Positions 17,962 to 27,338 of a stretch of DNA of 64,000 nucleotides are shown piece by piece. The position numbers and the translations under genes were made by a program. Under the pieces are notes generated by a model. The model saw only the letters and a list, made by a program, of their open reading frames with translations, was not told the DNA's origin and searched no databases. This stretch comes from Frateuria soli (GTDB lineage Bacteria > Pseudomonadota > Gammaproteobacteria > Xanthomonadales > Rhodanobacteraceae), in contig NZ_CP088252.1 in NCBI RefSeq assembly GCF_021117385.1, positions 1,364,001-1,428,000 of the forward strand, written 5' to 3'. The number at the start of each line of letters is the position of its first letter. Position 1 is the first letter of the stretch.

Positions 17962-18777
17962 TCAATCGAGCGCCACGTGGTTGGGGTAGGGCCCGCGCCG
18001 GGTCATGAAGGCGCCGGGCGTGACGCCGGCGAAGCGGCGGAACTCATGGGCCAGGTGGGCCTGGTCGCAGTAGCCGCCATCGGCGGCCACGCCCGCCCAG
18101 TCGACGCGGTCGAGTGCGTGCACCTGGGCCACCACGGCGCGAAAGCGCAGCAGCCGCGCGTACTGCTTGGGACCGTAGCCGACCTGTCGGCGGAACATGC
18201 GCGCCAGCCGCCGCTCGGAGACCCCGTTCTCGCGCAGCAGGTGGCCGATGCGTACCGCCTGCGGCGTCCGTTCCAGCCAGGCGAGGGCATGGGCGACGCA
18301 GGAGTCCACTCCCGGCGCGCGCATGCGCTGCTGCAGCCACCGTTCCAGCAACGCCAGCCGCGCCTGCGCCGTCGGCGTCTCCAGCAGGCGCTGGCGCAGG
18401 GCGCGGGCGTGGCTGCCGAACAGGTCGGCCAGATCGACGTCGCTGCCGGCCATCGCGCTCATGTCCTCGCCGGTCAGCGCGCCGGCGCCGCCGGGCCGGA
18501 ATACCGCGCCCATCACGCGGATCTGCTCGGCGGTGTCGATGATCTGGCTGCATAGCTGCGGGCCGCCGAGCACGCTGCCCGCGGATGCGAGGCAGCGGCG
18601 CTCGGCGTCGTCCGTGTAGACGCGCGTCTGGTCTTCGTACAGATTGATGATGAGCTGCGCGCCTGGCTGCGGCAGGACGCGCTCGTAGAAATGTGCGGCG
18701 GGCGGCATGTCCCAGTCCCAAAGCTTCTCGACCACGGCATCCAGCGGCGGGGCGGGCAGGCGCTGATGGAATGCCAT
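17962..18777 (-). CDS. AraC-family transcriptional regulator
   Basis: 271 residues. Residues 1-150 form a cupin-like sensing region (LDAVVEKLWDWDMP, QPGAQLIINLYED, GPQLCSQIID), a layout seen in DUF6597-type AraC proteins. The C-terminal third has two helix-turn-helix motifs (VRIGHLLRENGVSERRLARMF and the GYCDQAHLAHEFRRFAGVTP block) that bind DNA. Target genes are not known; the VOC gene directly downstream is the obvious candidate. Start ATG at 18777. Confidence 0.88.
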   Translation of the reverse strand: MAFHQRLPAPPLDAVVEKLWDWDMPPAAHFYERVLPQPGAQLIINLYEDQTRVYTDDAERRCLASAGSVLGGPQLCSQIIDTAEQIRVMGAVFRPGGAGALTGEDMSAMAGSDVDLADLFGSHARALRQRLLETPTAQARLALLERWLQQRMRAPGVDSCVAHALAWLERTPQAVRIGHLLRENGVSERRLARMFRRQVGYGPKQYARLLRFRAVVAQVHALDRVDWAGVAADGGYCDQAHLAHEFRRFAGVTPGAFMTRRGPYPNHVALD

Positions 18778-18795
18778 GATCGCCGTCGCCGTCGC

Positions 18796-21183
18796 TCAGC
18801 CCGTCTCGCCCGAATCGGGCAGGCGATGGATGCGCATGTCCTGCGGGCGGATCAGCGGTACGCCCTCGCGGCGCAGCTGCTCCAGGATCGCCAGCAGCAG
18901 GTCGCTGCGCACGCCGCCGACGTCGCGTGGGCTGGGGACGTAGCCGGTGGCCACGAAGTGGATGCCCAGCGTGTCCACGTGCTCCAGTTGCACGTTGGGC
19001 GCGGGCGTGTCGAGCATGGTCGGGTGCCCGAGGAAGGCGTCCAGAATGATCTGGCGCACGCGCCTGGCGTTCGTGTCCAGCGGCATCGGCAGCTTGATCT
19101 GCACGCGGCCCTGCGCGTTGGCCAGGGTCACGTTGCGGACGTTCTGGGTGATCAGCTGCGAGTTGGGCACGATCACCGTGGAGCGGTCCCACATCTGGAT
19201 TTCGGTGGCGCGCACGTTGATCCGGCGGATGTCGCCTTCGACGTCGGCCAGGCTCACCCAGTCGCCCACCTTCACCGGCCGTTCGGCGAGCAGGATCAGG
19301 CCCGAGATGAAGTTCTGCACGATCGCCTGCAGGCCGAAGCCGATGCCTACCGAGAGCGCGCTGGCGATCCAGGCGATGCTCTGCAGGCTCACGTTCAGCG
19401 CGGCCAGCGCCAACGCGAATACCAGCACCCCGCCGACGTAGCCGAGCAACGTCACCACCGAGTTCTGCATGCCCGGCTCGAGCGTGGTCTTGGGCAGCAG
19501 TTGCTCGCCCAGCCAGCGCTTGAGCACGCGCACGGCAACCAGTCCGAGCACGAACACCGCCACCGCTTCGAACACCGTGCCGGGATCGATCGTGAGCTGC
19601 CCCAGCGTGAGATTGCCGAAGCGCTGGCCCATCCGCGCGGCGAGCTCCTGCGGATCGGTGCCGAAGGGTGCCAGCAGCGCGCCGACGGCCAGCAACAGGA
19701 TCACCACGCGGCTGATGCCGGACAGCACGGTGGCGGCCTGCTCCAGCACGGACCGCGACAGCCCGAAGGCCGTCTGCAGCCGCCGCCCGCTGCGGCCGTC
19801 CGGAGCGAGCAGCGTGGCGATCAGGTCGTGCACCAGGTGCAGCAGCAGATAGAGCGTGCCGACCAGTACGCCGATCCACAGCATCTGCGTGGCCAGGAAG
19901 AACGCCAGCGCGATGTAGCCCACTGCCACGGCGGTCCAGCTCAGCACCACGCCCAGCGCGGCCGCGCCGGCCAGCAGCCCGACCCACAACGGTCGCTGCG
20001 CCGGCGCGGTGCCGGAGGCGAGCAGGGCGCGTCGGGCCTGGCCCAGCCGCAGCAGCGCGGCGCCGACCAGGCCGCTGACCACCAGCGCGATCACGCCGCG
20101 CGTGGCCACGGTGGCCGGGAGGCTGGCGCCGATCGTGCTGTTGATCCGCTCGACCACGCTCAGCAGCAGCGTCGCGGCCGCCAGCAGACCGGGGAACGGA
20201 CGCAGCCGGCGCGCGGCGGCGTCGGACAGGGTCGGCAGGCGCCAGGACGGGTGCCTGACCGCGAGCAGTGCCCCTCCCAGCCCCGCGACGAAGGCCGCGA
20301 AGCTCACGCGCCGCACCAGCGAGAGGGCCAGTTCGTCCAGCGTCGGGTCGAGCGTGTCGTTCCAGTCCAGCCCCATCCGCACGAGCTGCGCCGCCAGTCC
20401 GAATACCAGCACCGTGCCCAGGGCGATGCCGAAGGCCGTCGCGCTGCGGCGCAGGTGGCCGTCAGGCACCATGCGCGCGGCGAGGAAGCGCAGGAGGCGT
20501 TCCAGCATCAGGCCTCCGGCGACGACCAGCAGCAGGGCCGCGCCCAGGCAGAGCAGGAGCGGCTGGCGGTTGGGTGGCTGCCAGGCGTCGTGCCAGGCGT
20601 CGGCCATGTGTGCCCTGAGTCGTCTCAGGCGCGCCAGGTCGTCCGGCAGGGAGCGCGCCGGCTCGGCCCAGAATGCGCCGCCCAGCGGCGTCGGCGTGCG
20701 CGAGGCGAGCTGGGCCTGGAACTGGTCGCGGCGCCGGCCCGACACCTGCGCAGCCAGCTGCATGCCTTCCTCGCCCAGCAACTGGGCCTGCTTGATCTGC
20801 GCGTCCAGGGCCGCCTTGGCCTTGTCCAGCTGCCGGCGCTGCGCGGCCACCTCGGCCGCTTCGGCGGGCGCGCCCTGGGCCGGTGCGGCGCCGAGTACGG
20901 CCAGCCGCGCGTCCAGGCTGCCCATCTGCGGCGCCAGCGTGGCGGCAAGCTGTTCGGCCTTGCCCTGTACCGACAGCGCGGTGGTGCGCAGATCGGCCAG
21001 CGTCCGGTCGTCCGGCTTGTCCTTGAGTGCGGACTTGATCGTATCGAGCTGGTCGCGCAGGTCGTCGAGCACCTTCGCAGGGGGTGCCGGGGGTGCGGTG
21101 CCGGCAGGCGAGTCCTGCGCATGGAGCGCGGGAACGGCGGCCATCAGCACGCACAGCAGGAGGCGTCGCAGGAGATGCATCAC
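18796..21183 (-). CDS. DUF3772 plus MscS mechanosensitive channel
   Basis: 795 residues. Signal peptide (LLLCVLMAAVPALHA|Q), a periplasmic coiled-coil DUF3772 region to about 190, then some ten transmembrane helices and a C-terminal MscS core: pore helix WIASALSVGIGFGLQAIVQN, the beta domain LLAERPVKVGDWV, and VPNSQLITQNVRN. Such large MscK/MscM-like proteins gate on membrane tension and release solutes on osmotic downshock. Ends 18 bases before the AraC gene start, same strand, so possibly cotranscribed. Confidence 0.9.
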   Translation of the reverse strand: MMHLLRRLLLCVLMAAVPALHAQDSPAGTAPPAPPAKVLDDLRDQLDTIKSALKDKPDDRTLADLRTTALSVQGKAEQLAATLAPQMGSLDARLAVLGAAPAQGAPAEAAEVAAQRRQLDKAKAALDAQIKQAQLLGEEGMQLAAQVSGRRRDQFQAQLASRTPTPLGGAFWAEPARSLPDDLARLRRLRAHMADAWHDAWQPPNRQPLLLCLGAALLLVVAGGLMLERLLRFLAARMVPDGHLRRSATAFGIALGTVLVFGLAAQLVRMGLDWNDTLDPTLDELALSLVRRVSFAAFVAGLGGALLAVRHPSWRLPTLSDAAARRLRPFPGLLAAATLLLSVVERINSTIGASLPATVATRGVIALVVSGLVGAALLRLGQARRALLASGTAPAQRPLWVGLLAGAAALGVVLSWTAVAVGYIALAFFLATQMLWIGVLVGTLYLLLHLVHDLIATLLAPDGRSGRRLQTAFGLSRSVLEQAATVLSGISRVVILLLAVGALLAPFGTDPQELAARMGQRFGNLTLGQLTIDPGTVFEAVAVFVLGLVAVRVLKRWLGEQLLPKTTLEPGMQNSVVTLLGYVGGVLVFALALAALNVSLQSIAWIASALSVGIGFGLQAIVQNFISGLILLAERPVKVGDWVSLADVEGDIRRINVRATEIQMWDRSTVIVPNSQLITQNVRNVTLANAQGRVQIKLPMPLDTNARRVRQIILDAFLGHPTMLDTPAPNVQLEHVDTLGIHFVATGYVPSPRDVGGVRSDLLLAILEQLRREGVPLIRPQDMRIHRLPDSGETG

Positions 21184-21797
21184 GCCATCATCCGGTCGGC
21201 CCTGCAGGTGGTCAATCGGGGGTCCCTGTCCCTCCGATCACGCCGGCGCGCTTCTAACGAGGCCTTGCCCGCCGTTTCACGGTCCGGTGAGCAGCATGGG
21301 ACGTCAGCCAGCGGGGGAATCGCATGTCCGGAAAGAGTGTTTCGAGGCGCGTCGGCGCGCCGGCGCGGAACGCGCGTGGTGCCTCAAATACTGCGCGCCG
21401 GAGTGCGAAGGGACATGTCCGTCGCCGGGTGACGGCATGACCCGGGGTGTGCTGCCCGCGATGCGTGCATCGGTGCGCCGGCGTGGCGGCGCGCGCCCGC
21501 CCACCGTGAGGCCGTCGCGCAAAGGCAAGTCCAGGCGCGGCCATGGCCTGGGCACCCGTCTGGCGGCAACCATCCGCGTGGCGCGCCTGCGGGCCAGCCG
21601 CGTCGCCGAGGAGTTCGGGCGGCGGCGGTAGCTTCCGACCCTTCGCAGGCGTGCTCCGATGGAGCAGCGCGACGGTGGTCTTTTTTCCGACGGGCGGCTG
21701 CCCGAAAATCGACCGTGCCCCGTATACGAACGCCCGCTCCAGGCTCTAGAGTGCGCGCCGCGGCCCGCAGTGCCGTGCCCGCTCCGGACCCCCACCC
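21184..21797. other. intergenic region, no confident gene
   Basis: 614 bases between divergent genes. The only coding candidate is a 64-residue arginine-rich plus-strand frame (21437-21631) with no ribosome site and no recognisable fold, so it is not called. No tRNA or terminator-like hairpin with a T-run was seen. Confidence 0.5.
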
Positions 21798-23027
21798 ATG
21801 CAAACCCGCGCCGAACCCGTCGTCGCCGCCTTGCCCGCGGAGCCGCGCACGGCTTTTGCCGTGCTGGGCGCCATCAGCTTCTCGCACCTGCTCAACGACA
21901 TGATCCAGTCGTTGATCGTGGCGATCTACCCGATCCTGAAGAGCGGCTTCGCGCTGAGCTTCGGCCAGATCGGACTGATCACGCTGACCTACCAGCTCAC
22001 CGCCTCGCTGCTGCAGCCCCTTGTCGGCGTGGCGACCGACCGGCGGCCGATGCCTTACTCGCTGCCCATGGGCATGGGGTTCACCCTGTGCGGCCTGTTG
22101 CTGCTGGCCACGGCCCCGAATTTCGCCGTGCTGCTGGTGGCCGCCGCGCTGGTGGGCACGGGCTCGTCCGTGTTCCACCCCGAATCCTCGCGGGTGGCGC
22201 GGATGGCTTCGGGCGGCCGGCACGGGCTTGCGCAGTCGCTGTTCCAGGTCGGCGGCAACACCGGCACCTCGCTGGGGCCGCTGCTGGCGGCGTGGATCAT
22301 CGTGCCGCACGGGCGCGGCAGCGTGGCCTGGTTCTCGCTGGCGGCGCTGCTGGCGATCGCGGTGCTGCTGAAGGTGAGCGCCTGGTACCGCACCCACCAT
22401 GCCACCCGCAATGGCGTGCGCCGGCACCATGCGCGGTCAACGCCTTCGCGCAACCGCGTGGTGCTGTCGCTGCTGATCCTTGGCCTGCTGATCTTCTCCA
22501 AGTACTTCTACCTGGCCAGCCTGTCCAGCTACTACACCTTCTACCTGATCCACCGCTTCGGTGTGTCCGTGCAGAGCGCGCAGACGCATCTGTTCGTGTT
22601 CCTGTTCGCGGTGGCGGCCGGCTCGCTGATCGGCGGCCCGGTCGGCGACCGGATCGGGCGCAAGTCGGTGATCTGGATCTCGATCCTTGGCGTGGCCCCG
22701 TTCTCGCTGCTGCTGCCGCATGCCAGCCTGTTCTGGACCGGCGTGCTGAGCGTGGTGATCGGCCTGGTGCTGTCCTCGGCCTTCTCGGCCATCCTGGTCT
22801 ACGCGCAGGAGCTCCTGCCCGGGCGCGTGGGCATGGTGTCGGGCCTGTTCTTCGGCTTCGCCTTCGGCATGGGTGGCATCGGCGCCGCGGTACTTGGCCA
22901 GCTCGCCGACGCGCACGGCATCGAGTACGTCTACCGGCTGTGCGCGTTCCTGCCGCTGATGGGGCTGATCACGGTGTTCCTGCCGGAACTGGACCGGCCG
23001 CGCCCGCGAAACCTTGCCGCGCGCTAG
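21798..23027 (+). CDS. fsr: MFS exporter, fosmidomycin-resistance (Fsr) type
   Basis: 409 residues with twelve predicted transmembrane helices. The N-terminal block FSHLLNDMIQSLIVAIYPILK and the loop VFHPESSRVARMASGGRHG are diagnostic of Fsr, an inner-membrane major-facilitator drug/proton antiporter. GGPVGDRIGRKSVIW is the second A-motif between helices 8 and 9. The family exports fosmidomycin in E. coli; the natural substrate is unknown. Followed after 46 bases by the Bax-inhibitor gene. Confidence 0.9.
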   Translation: MQTRAEPVVAALPAEPRTAFAVLGAISFSHLLNDMIQSLIVAIYPILKSGFALSFGQIGLITLTYQLTASLLQPLVGVATDRRPMPYSLPMGMGFTLCGLLLLATAPNFAVLLVAAALVGTGSSVFHPESSRVARMASGGRHGLAQSLFQVGGNTGTSLGPLLAAWIIVPHGRGSVAWFSLAALLAIAVLLKVSAWYRTHHATRNGVRRHHARSTPSRNRVVLSLLILGLLIFSKYFYLASLSSYYTFYLIHRFGVSVQSAQTHLFVFLFAVAAGSLIGGPVGDRIGRKSVIWISILGVAPFSLLLPHASLFWTGVLSVVIGLVLSSAFSAILVYAQELLPGRVGMVSGLFFGFAFGMGGIGAAVLGQLADAHGIEYVYRLCAFLPLMGLITVFLPELDRPRPRNLAAR

Positions 23028-23073
23028 GATGGCGGTCGGCGCACACCGCGCGAACACACGAAAGGGGGAATCC

Positions 23074-23829
23074 ATGCGCTCCAGCAATCCGGTACTGCGC
23101 GAGAACACCTTCCAGGGCCTGTTTGCCGAAGGCGACCGCATGACGATGGCAGGCACGGTCGCCAAGACCGGGCTGCTGCTCCTGCTGGCGGTGGTCACCG
23201 GCGGCTGGACCTGGCACCGCTTCGACGTGCTGGCCGCGACCGGCGACGTGGCGGGAGCCATCGCGGCCGTTTCGCCGTTCATGTGGGGCGGCCTGATCGT
23301 CGGTCTCGTGCTGGCGCTCGCCAGCACCTTCCTGCGCCAGTGGGCGGGCATTACCGCGCCGCTGTACGCGATTGCCGAGGGTTTCGCGCTCGGCGGCATC
23401 TCCGCCTTCATGGAGCTGCGTTACCCGGGCATCGTGCTGCAGGCGGTGATGCTGACCGCGGGCGTGCTGGCGGTGATGCTGGGGCTCTACCGCACGCGGG
23501 TGATCAAGGTCACCGACCGGTTCCGCACGGGCGTGGTCGCCGCCACGGGCGCGATCGTGCTGCTCTACCTGGTGGACATCGGGCTGCGCGCGTTCACCAG
23601 CATCCAGATGCCCTTCATCCACGAGTCCGGCCTGCTGGGCATCGGCTTCAGCCTGCTGGTGGTCGGCCTGGCGGCGCTCAACCTGACGCTGGACTTCGAC
23701 CTGATCGAGCGCGGCACGCAGGCCGGCGCGCCGAAGTACATGGAGTGGTATGGCGCATTTGCGCTGATGGTGACGCTGGTGTGGCTGTACATGGAAATCC
23801 TGCGGCTGCTGTCGAAGGCGCGCCGCTGA
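23074..23829 (+). CDS. Bax inhibitor-1/YccA family membrane protein
   Basis: 251 residues from ATG 23074, with AAAGGGGG upstream. N-terminal MRSSNPVLRENTF is the conserved start of this YccA-like subgroup, followed by seven helices; the loops YAIAEGFALGGIS and LDFDLIERG contain acidic residues that sense pH or calcium in the family (BsYetJ). Bacterial members are proton-dependent calcium leak channels or FtsH modulators. Role here not determined. Confidence 0.87.
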   Translation: MRSSNPVLRENTFQGLFAEGDRMTMAGTVAKTGLLLLLAVVTGGWTWHRFDVLAATGDVAGAIAAVSPFMWGGLIVGLVLALASTFLRQWAGITAPLYAIAEGFALGGISAFMELRYPGIVLQAVMLTAGVLAVMLGLYRTRVIKVTDRFRTGVVAATGAIVLLYLVDIGLRAFTSIQMPFIHESGLLGIGFSLLVVGLAALNLTLDFDLIERGTQAGAPKYMEWYGAFALMVTLVWLYMEILRLLSKARR

Positions 23830-23841
23830 GCGAAAGCCCGT

Positions 23842-23913
23842 GTAGGAGCCCACTAGTGGGCGATGCTCTTTCGCTTGGTGGACGCAGAGCATCGCCCACT
23901 AGTGGGCTCCTAC
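23842..23913. repeat. perfect GTAG-headed REP palindrome
   Basis: Arms of 28 bp (23842-23869 and 23886-23913) are perfect reverse complements around a 16-base loop. Each arm starts GTAGGAGCCCACTAGTGGGC. It lies between the convergent Bax-inhibitor and murB genes and belongs to the same family as the array at 31758. It may serve as an mRNA 3' end barrier. Confidence 0.9.
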
Positions 23914-23928
23914 AAGTGGCTGTGGCGC

Positions 23929-24969
23929 TCAGACGACCACGGGCTCCGGCTCCAGCCGCACGCCGAACCTGGACTCGACTCCCGCGATCACTTTTTGCGC
24001 CAGCGCCCACAGTTCGGCGCCGCTGGCGTGGCCGTGGTTGACCAGCACCAGGGCGTGGCGGTTGGAGATGCCGGCGTCGCCGTCGCGGCAGCCCTTGAAA
24101 CCCGCCGCTTCGATCAGCCAGGCCGCCGAGAGTTTCCAGCGGTCGTCGCTGCCGGGCCAGGCCACCAGCTCGGGATGCTCGCGCTTGAGCGCTTCGCCCA
24201 GCGCCGCCCCGACGACCGGGTTCTTGAAGAAGCTGCCGGCGTTGCCGATCACCGCGGGATCGGGCAGCTTGCGGGTACGCAGGTGCACCACCGCTTCGGC
24301 GACGTGGAAGGGTGCGGGTTTGTCCACGCCCATGCGCGCCAGTTCCTCGCGGATGCCGGCGTAGTCCAGGCGCAGCGCGTGCGTGCGGGGCAGGGTGAAG
24401 CGCACGGCGGTGACGATGTAGCGGCCCGGCTCGCGCTTGAACAGCGAGTAGCGATAGGCGAAGGCGCAGGCGGCGTTGTCCAGCGAGACGACGCGGCGCT
24501 CCTTCAGGTCCCAGGCCTCCACGCTCTCGATGAACTCGGCGACCTCGGTGCCGTAGGCGCCGATGTTCTGGATCGGCGCGGCGCCGACCGTGCCCGGGAT
24601 CAGGATCAGGTTCTCCAGGCCGGCGAATCCCTGGCCGAGCGTCCACCGCACGAAGTCGTCCCAGCGCTCGCCGGCGGCCACCGCGATGCGCGCGACCTCG
24701 CCATCCTGCTCGACCTGCACGCCGCGGGTGGCCATCGCCACCACCGTGCCGTCGAAGTCGCCGGTCAGCAGCAGGTTGCTGCCTTCGCCCAGTACCAGCA
24801 GCGGACCGCTGCGCACGGCAGGGAAGTCGAGCAGCTCCGGCAGCCGGGCCGCATCGCGCACTTCGGCCAGCAACCGCGCGCGCGCCGCCACGCGCAGCGT
24901 ATTGCGCGCGACCAGCGGGGCATTCTCGATCAGCGTGTAGCCGCCCATGTCGACGCGCTCAGCCAGCAT
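23929..24969 (-). CDS. murB: UDP-N-acetylenolpyruvoylglucosamine reductase
   Basis: 346 residues from ATG 24969, which has GGAG 7 bases upstream and overlaps the pyrD end by 11 bases; a GTG at 24981 is less likely. MurB reduces UDP-GlcNAc-enolpyruvate to UDP-MurNAc with NADPH and FAD in the cytoplasm. FAD-binding segments [10 protein letters not shown] and [15 protein letters not shown], the active-site YRYS, and the proton-donor Ser in [10 protein letters not shown] are all present. The insertion pattern is the type I (E. coli) form. Coupled to pyrD. Confidence 0.95.
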   Translation of the reverse strand: MLAERVDMGGYTLIENAPLVARNTLRVAARARLLAEVRDAARLPELLDFPAVRSGPLLVLGEGSNLLLTGDFDGTVVAMATRGVQVEQDGEVARIAVAAGERWDDFVRWTLGQGFAGLENLILIPGTVGAAPIQNIGAYGTEVAEFIESVEAWDLKERRVVSLDNAACAFAYRYSLFKREPGRYIVTAVRFTLPRTHALRLDYAGIREELARMGVDKPAPFHVAEAVVHLRTRKLPDPAVIGNAGSFFKNPVVGAALGEALKREHPELVAWPGSDDRWKLSAAWLIEAAGFKGCRDGDAGISNRHALVLVNHGHASGAELWALAQKVIAGVESRFGVRLEPEPVVV

Positions 24970-25996
24970 GGGCCGCTCCACGCTGGCGGCGGATCTCGTC
25001 GACGCACTCGGCGACCAGGCGCGGTCCGCGGTAGATCAGGCCCGAATACACCTGCACCAGGTTCGCGCCGGCATCCAGCTTCTCGACCGCATCGCTGCCC
25101 TCGAGGATGCCGCCCACGCCGACGATCGGTACCTCCGGCCCGAGGCGCGCGCGCATGCCGCGCAGCACTTCGGTGGAGCGGGCGAACAGCGGCTTGCCGG
25201 ACAGGCCGCCGGCTTCCTGCGCATGCGGATCGCCCGCCACCGCACCGTGGTCGATCGTGGTGTTGGTGCAGATCACGCCGTCGATGCCGGCGGCGCGCAG
25301 CACCTCGGCGATGCCATCGAGTTCGGCCTCGGTCAGGTCCGGCGCGATCTTCAGCAGCATCGGCTTGCGCGCGCCGGCCTGGCTGCCCAGCCGCTCCTGC
25401 GCCTCGCGCAGGGTTTCGATGAAGCGGCGCAGCGTGGCCTCTTCCTGCAGGTCGCGCAGGCCCTGGGTGTTGGGCGAGGAGATGTTGACCGTGACGTAGC
25501 TGGCGTGGCGGTACACGCGCTCCAGACAGAACAGGTAGTCGTCGACCGCGCGCTCGTTGGGCGTGTCCTTGTTCTTGCCGATGTTGATGCCCAGCACGCC
25601 GCGGTAGCTGGCCGCCTCGACGTTGCGCACCAGCGCGTCGACCCCGTCGTTGTTGAAGCCCAGCCGGTTGATGATCGCTTCGTGGTCGCGCAGCCGGAAC
25701 ATGCGCGGCTTCGGATTGCCCGGCTGCGGGCGCGGCGTCACCGTGCCGACCTCGACGAAGCCGAAGCCGAGCGCGCCCAGTTCGTCGATGTGCGCGGCGT
25801 TCTTGTCCAGTCCCGCCGCCAGCCCCACCGGGTTGGGGAAGCGGATACCGAACGCGGTGACCGGCAGGTCCTGCGGCGGCGTGGCCACGAAGCGGTCCAG
25901 GTTGCTGCGGTGGGCCACGCCCAGCGCGTACAAGGTCAGCCGGTGCGCGGTCTCGGCGTCGAGTGCGAACAGCAGTGGGCGGATATGGTCGTACAT
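24959..25996 (-). CDS. pyrD: dihydroorotate dehydrogenase (quinone), class 2
   Basis: 345 residues. An N-terminal amphipathic membrane helix region ([17 protein letters not shown]) marks class 2 enzymes that pass electrons to the respiratory quinone pool. FMN-barrel motifs: [23 protein letters not shown], the catalytic-Ser segment [22 protein letters not shown]-like GKNKDTP and GVGGI. Fourth step of pyrimidine synthesis. Four bases separate its start from the upstream SDR gene's end, so SDR-pyrD-murB are probably one transcript. Confidence 0.95.
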   Translation of the reverse strand: MYDHIRPLLFALDAETAHRLTLYALGVAHRSNLDRFVATPPQDLPVTAFGIRFPNPVGLAAGLDKNAAHIDELGALGFGFVEVGTVTPRPQPGNPKPRMFRLRDHEAIINRLGFNNDGVDALVRNVEAASYRGVLGINIGKNKDTPNERAVDDYLFCLERVYRHASYVTVNISSPNTQGLRDLQEEATLRRFIETLREAQERLGSQAGARKPMLLKIAPDLTEAELDGIAEVLRAAGIDGVICTNTTIDHGAVAGDPHAQEAGGLSGKPLFARSTEVLRGMRARLGPEVPIVGVGGILEGSDAVEKLDAGANLVQVYSGLIYRGPRLVAECVDEIRRQRGAAHAG

Positions 25997-25999
25997 GGC

Positions 26000-26764
26000 T
26001 TATCCGTTGAGGCCCTGGCCGCCGTCCACGCACAGCGTCTGGCCGGTGATCCAGGCGGCATAGGGCGAGGCGAGGAACAGGGCGGCGTGGGCGATTTCTT
26101 CCGGCGCGCCGAGGCGGCCGAACGGGATCTTCGCGAGCGTGGCCTGGTAGAGCGCCGGTTCGTCGCGACGGCGGCGGTCCCACAGTCCGCCGGGGAACTC
26201 GATCGAGCCGGGAGCGATGGCGTTGACGCGGATACGCATGCCGGCCAGCGCCAGCGCCTGCGAGGTGGTGTACTGGCTCAGCGCCGCCTTGACCGCGGCA
26301 TACGGCGCACCGTGCCGGCGCGGATGGAACGCGGCGATGGAGCTGGTGTGCAGGATCGAGGCGTGCGGCGAGGATTCGAGTTGGGGCAGGGCGGCGCGCG
26401 ATGCGCGCACCGCGGCCATCAGGTCGACCTCGAAGCCGCGGGACCAGCCTTCGTCGTCGTCGCTGAAGCCGTAGCCGCTGGCGTTGTTGACCAGCACGTC
26501 GATGCCGCCCAGCGTTTCGGCCGCACCCGCGATGTAGCCGGTGATGGCCTGCGGGTCGGCAAGGTCGCAGCTGGCTGCGTGCGTGGGATGGCCGAAGGCC
26601 GCCAGTTCCCGCCGCGTCGCCTCCAGCGCCTCCGCCCCGCGGGCGCAAATCGAAACCGACGCCCCGGCTTGGGCAAAGGCCAGCGCGATGCCGCGGCCGA
26701 TCCCCTTGCTGCCGCCGGCGACCAGTACGCGGTAGCCGGTGAAATCGAAGGCGCCGCCGGTCAT
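26000..26764 (-). CDS. short-chain dehydrogenase/reductase
   Basis: 254 residues. Rossmann motif VAGGSKGIGRG near residue 15, NNASG, and the catalytic YxxxK as YAAVK (in APYAAVKAAL); C-terminal TGQTLCVDGGQGLNG is typical of classical SDRs such as 3-oxoacyl reductases and sugar/steroid dehydrogenases. The NAD(P) preference and substrate cannot be assigned. Encoded just upstream of pyrD and just downstream of the DUF4190 gene. Confidence 0.9.
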   Translation of the reverse strand: MTGGAFDFTGYRVLVAGGSKGIGRGIALAFAQAGASVSICARGAEALEATRRELAAFGHPTHAASCDLADPQAITGYIAGAAETLGGIDVLVNNASGYGFSDDDEGWSRGFEVDLMAAVRASRAALPQLESSPHASILHTSSIAAFHPRRHGAPYAAVKAALSQYTTSQALALAGMRIRVNAIAPGSIEFPGGLWDRRRRDEPALYQATLAKIPFGRLGAPEEIAHAALFLASPYAAWITGQTLCVDGGQGLNG

Positions 26765-26765
26765 G

Positions 26766-27068
26766 TCAGTGGAAGAACGAGGAGCCGATGCCGATCGACA
26801 GGCCCAGCACGATCGCGGCGATGGCGAACAGCACCACGATCAGGCCAAAGGCCAGTTGCACGTAGCCGAGCACCAGGCCCACGACGGCCAGTCCGTCACC
26901 CTCGATCGCGCCTTGCGAGCGGCGGATTTCGCCGCGCGCCAGGTGGCCGCAGACCACCGCCACGATGGCGCCGACCAGCGGCAGCACGCACCAGGAGGCG
27001 ATCCCCGAGACCAGGCTGACCACGGCCAGGGCGCTGGTGGTGCGGTGGACGGGAGGCGTTGCGTTCAT
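26766..27068 (-). CDS. DUF4190 small membrane protein
   Basis: 100 residues with two hydrophobic helices (LAVVSLVSGIASWCVLPLVG and LGYVQLAFGLIVVLFAIAA) separated by GHLARGEIRRSQGAIEGDG, the signature of DUF4190. Members sit in the inner membrane and have no known function. One base separates it from the SDR gene. Confidence 0.85.
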   Translation of the reverse strand: MNATPPVHRTTSALAVVSLVSGIASWCVLPLVGAIVAVVCGHLARGEIRRSQGAIEGDGLAVVGLVLGYVQLAFGLIVVLFAIAAIVLGLSIGIGSSFFH

Positions 27069-27301
27069 GGCGTGGGTCCTCGCGAGGGTGTGCTGCCGGA
27101 TAAGGGACGAACTACCTGGAGGTCATGCCCGACAAAGCGGCATCCCCGTGCGGGATTCTGGCACCAGGCGCCCGTGGAGGACGACTGTCCAGCTACTCGC
27201 CCGCGGCGCCTCCGGCATGCCGTACGGCGCTTCGTGTCGGGCACGCCATGAACGGGTGGCCGGGGGCGACGCGCCACCCGCGGGAGCGAAAGGCCTTCCC
27301 G

Positions 27302-27332
27302 GCCCTCTCCCCCGGCCGTGCCGGGGAGAGGG
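27302..27332. repeat. CCCTCTCCCC/GGGGAGAGGG hairpin downstream of the ALDH gene
   Basis: Arms GCCCTCTCCCC and GGGGAGAGGGC around a short GC-rich loop, just downstream of the aldehyde dehydrogenase stop (minus strand). It belongs to the same repeat type as 17198. Without a T-run it is only a possible terminator. Confidence 0.6.
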
Positions 27333-27338
27333 CGTCTG

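Noticed and set aside
21437-21631. 64-residue arginine-rich plus-strand frame
   Set aside because: No ribosome site, no fold or family resemblance, and typical of random frames in GC-rich DNA.
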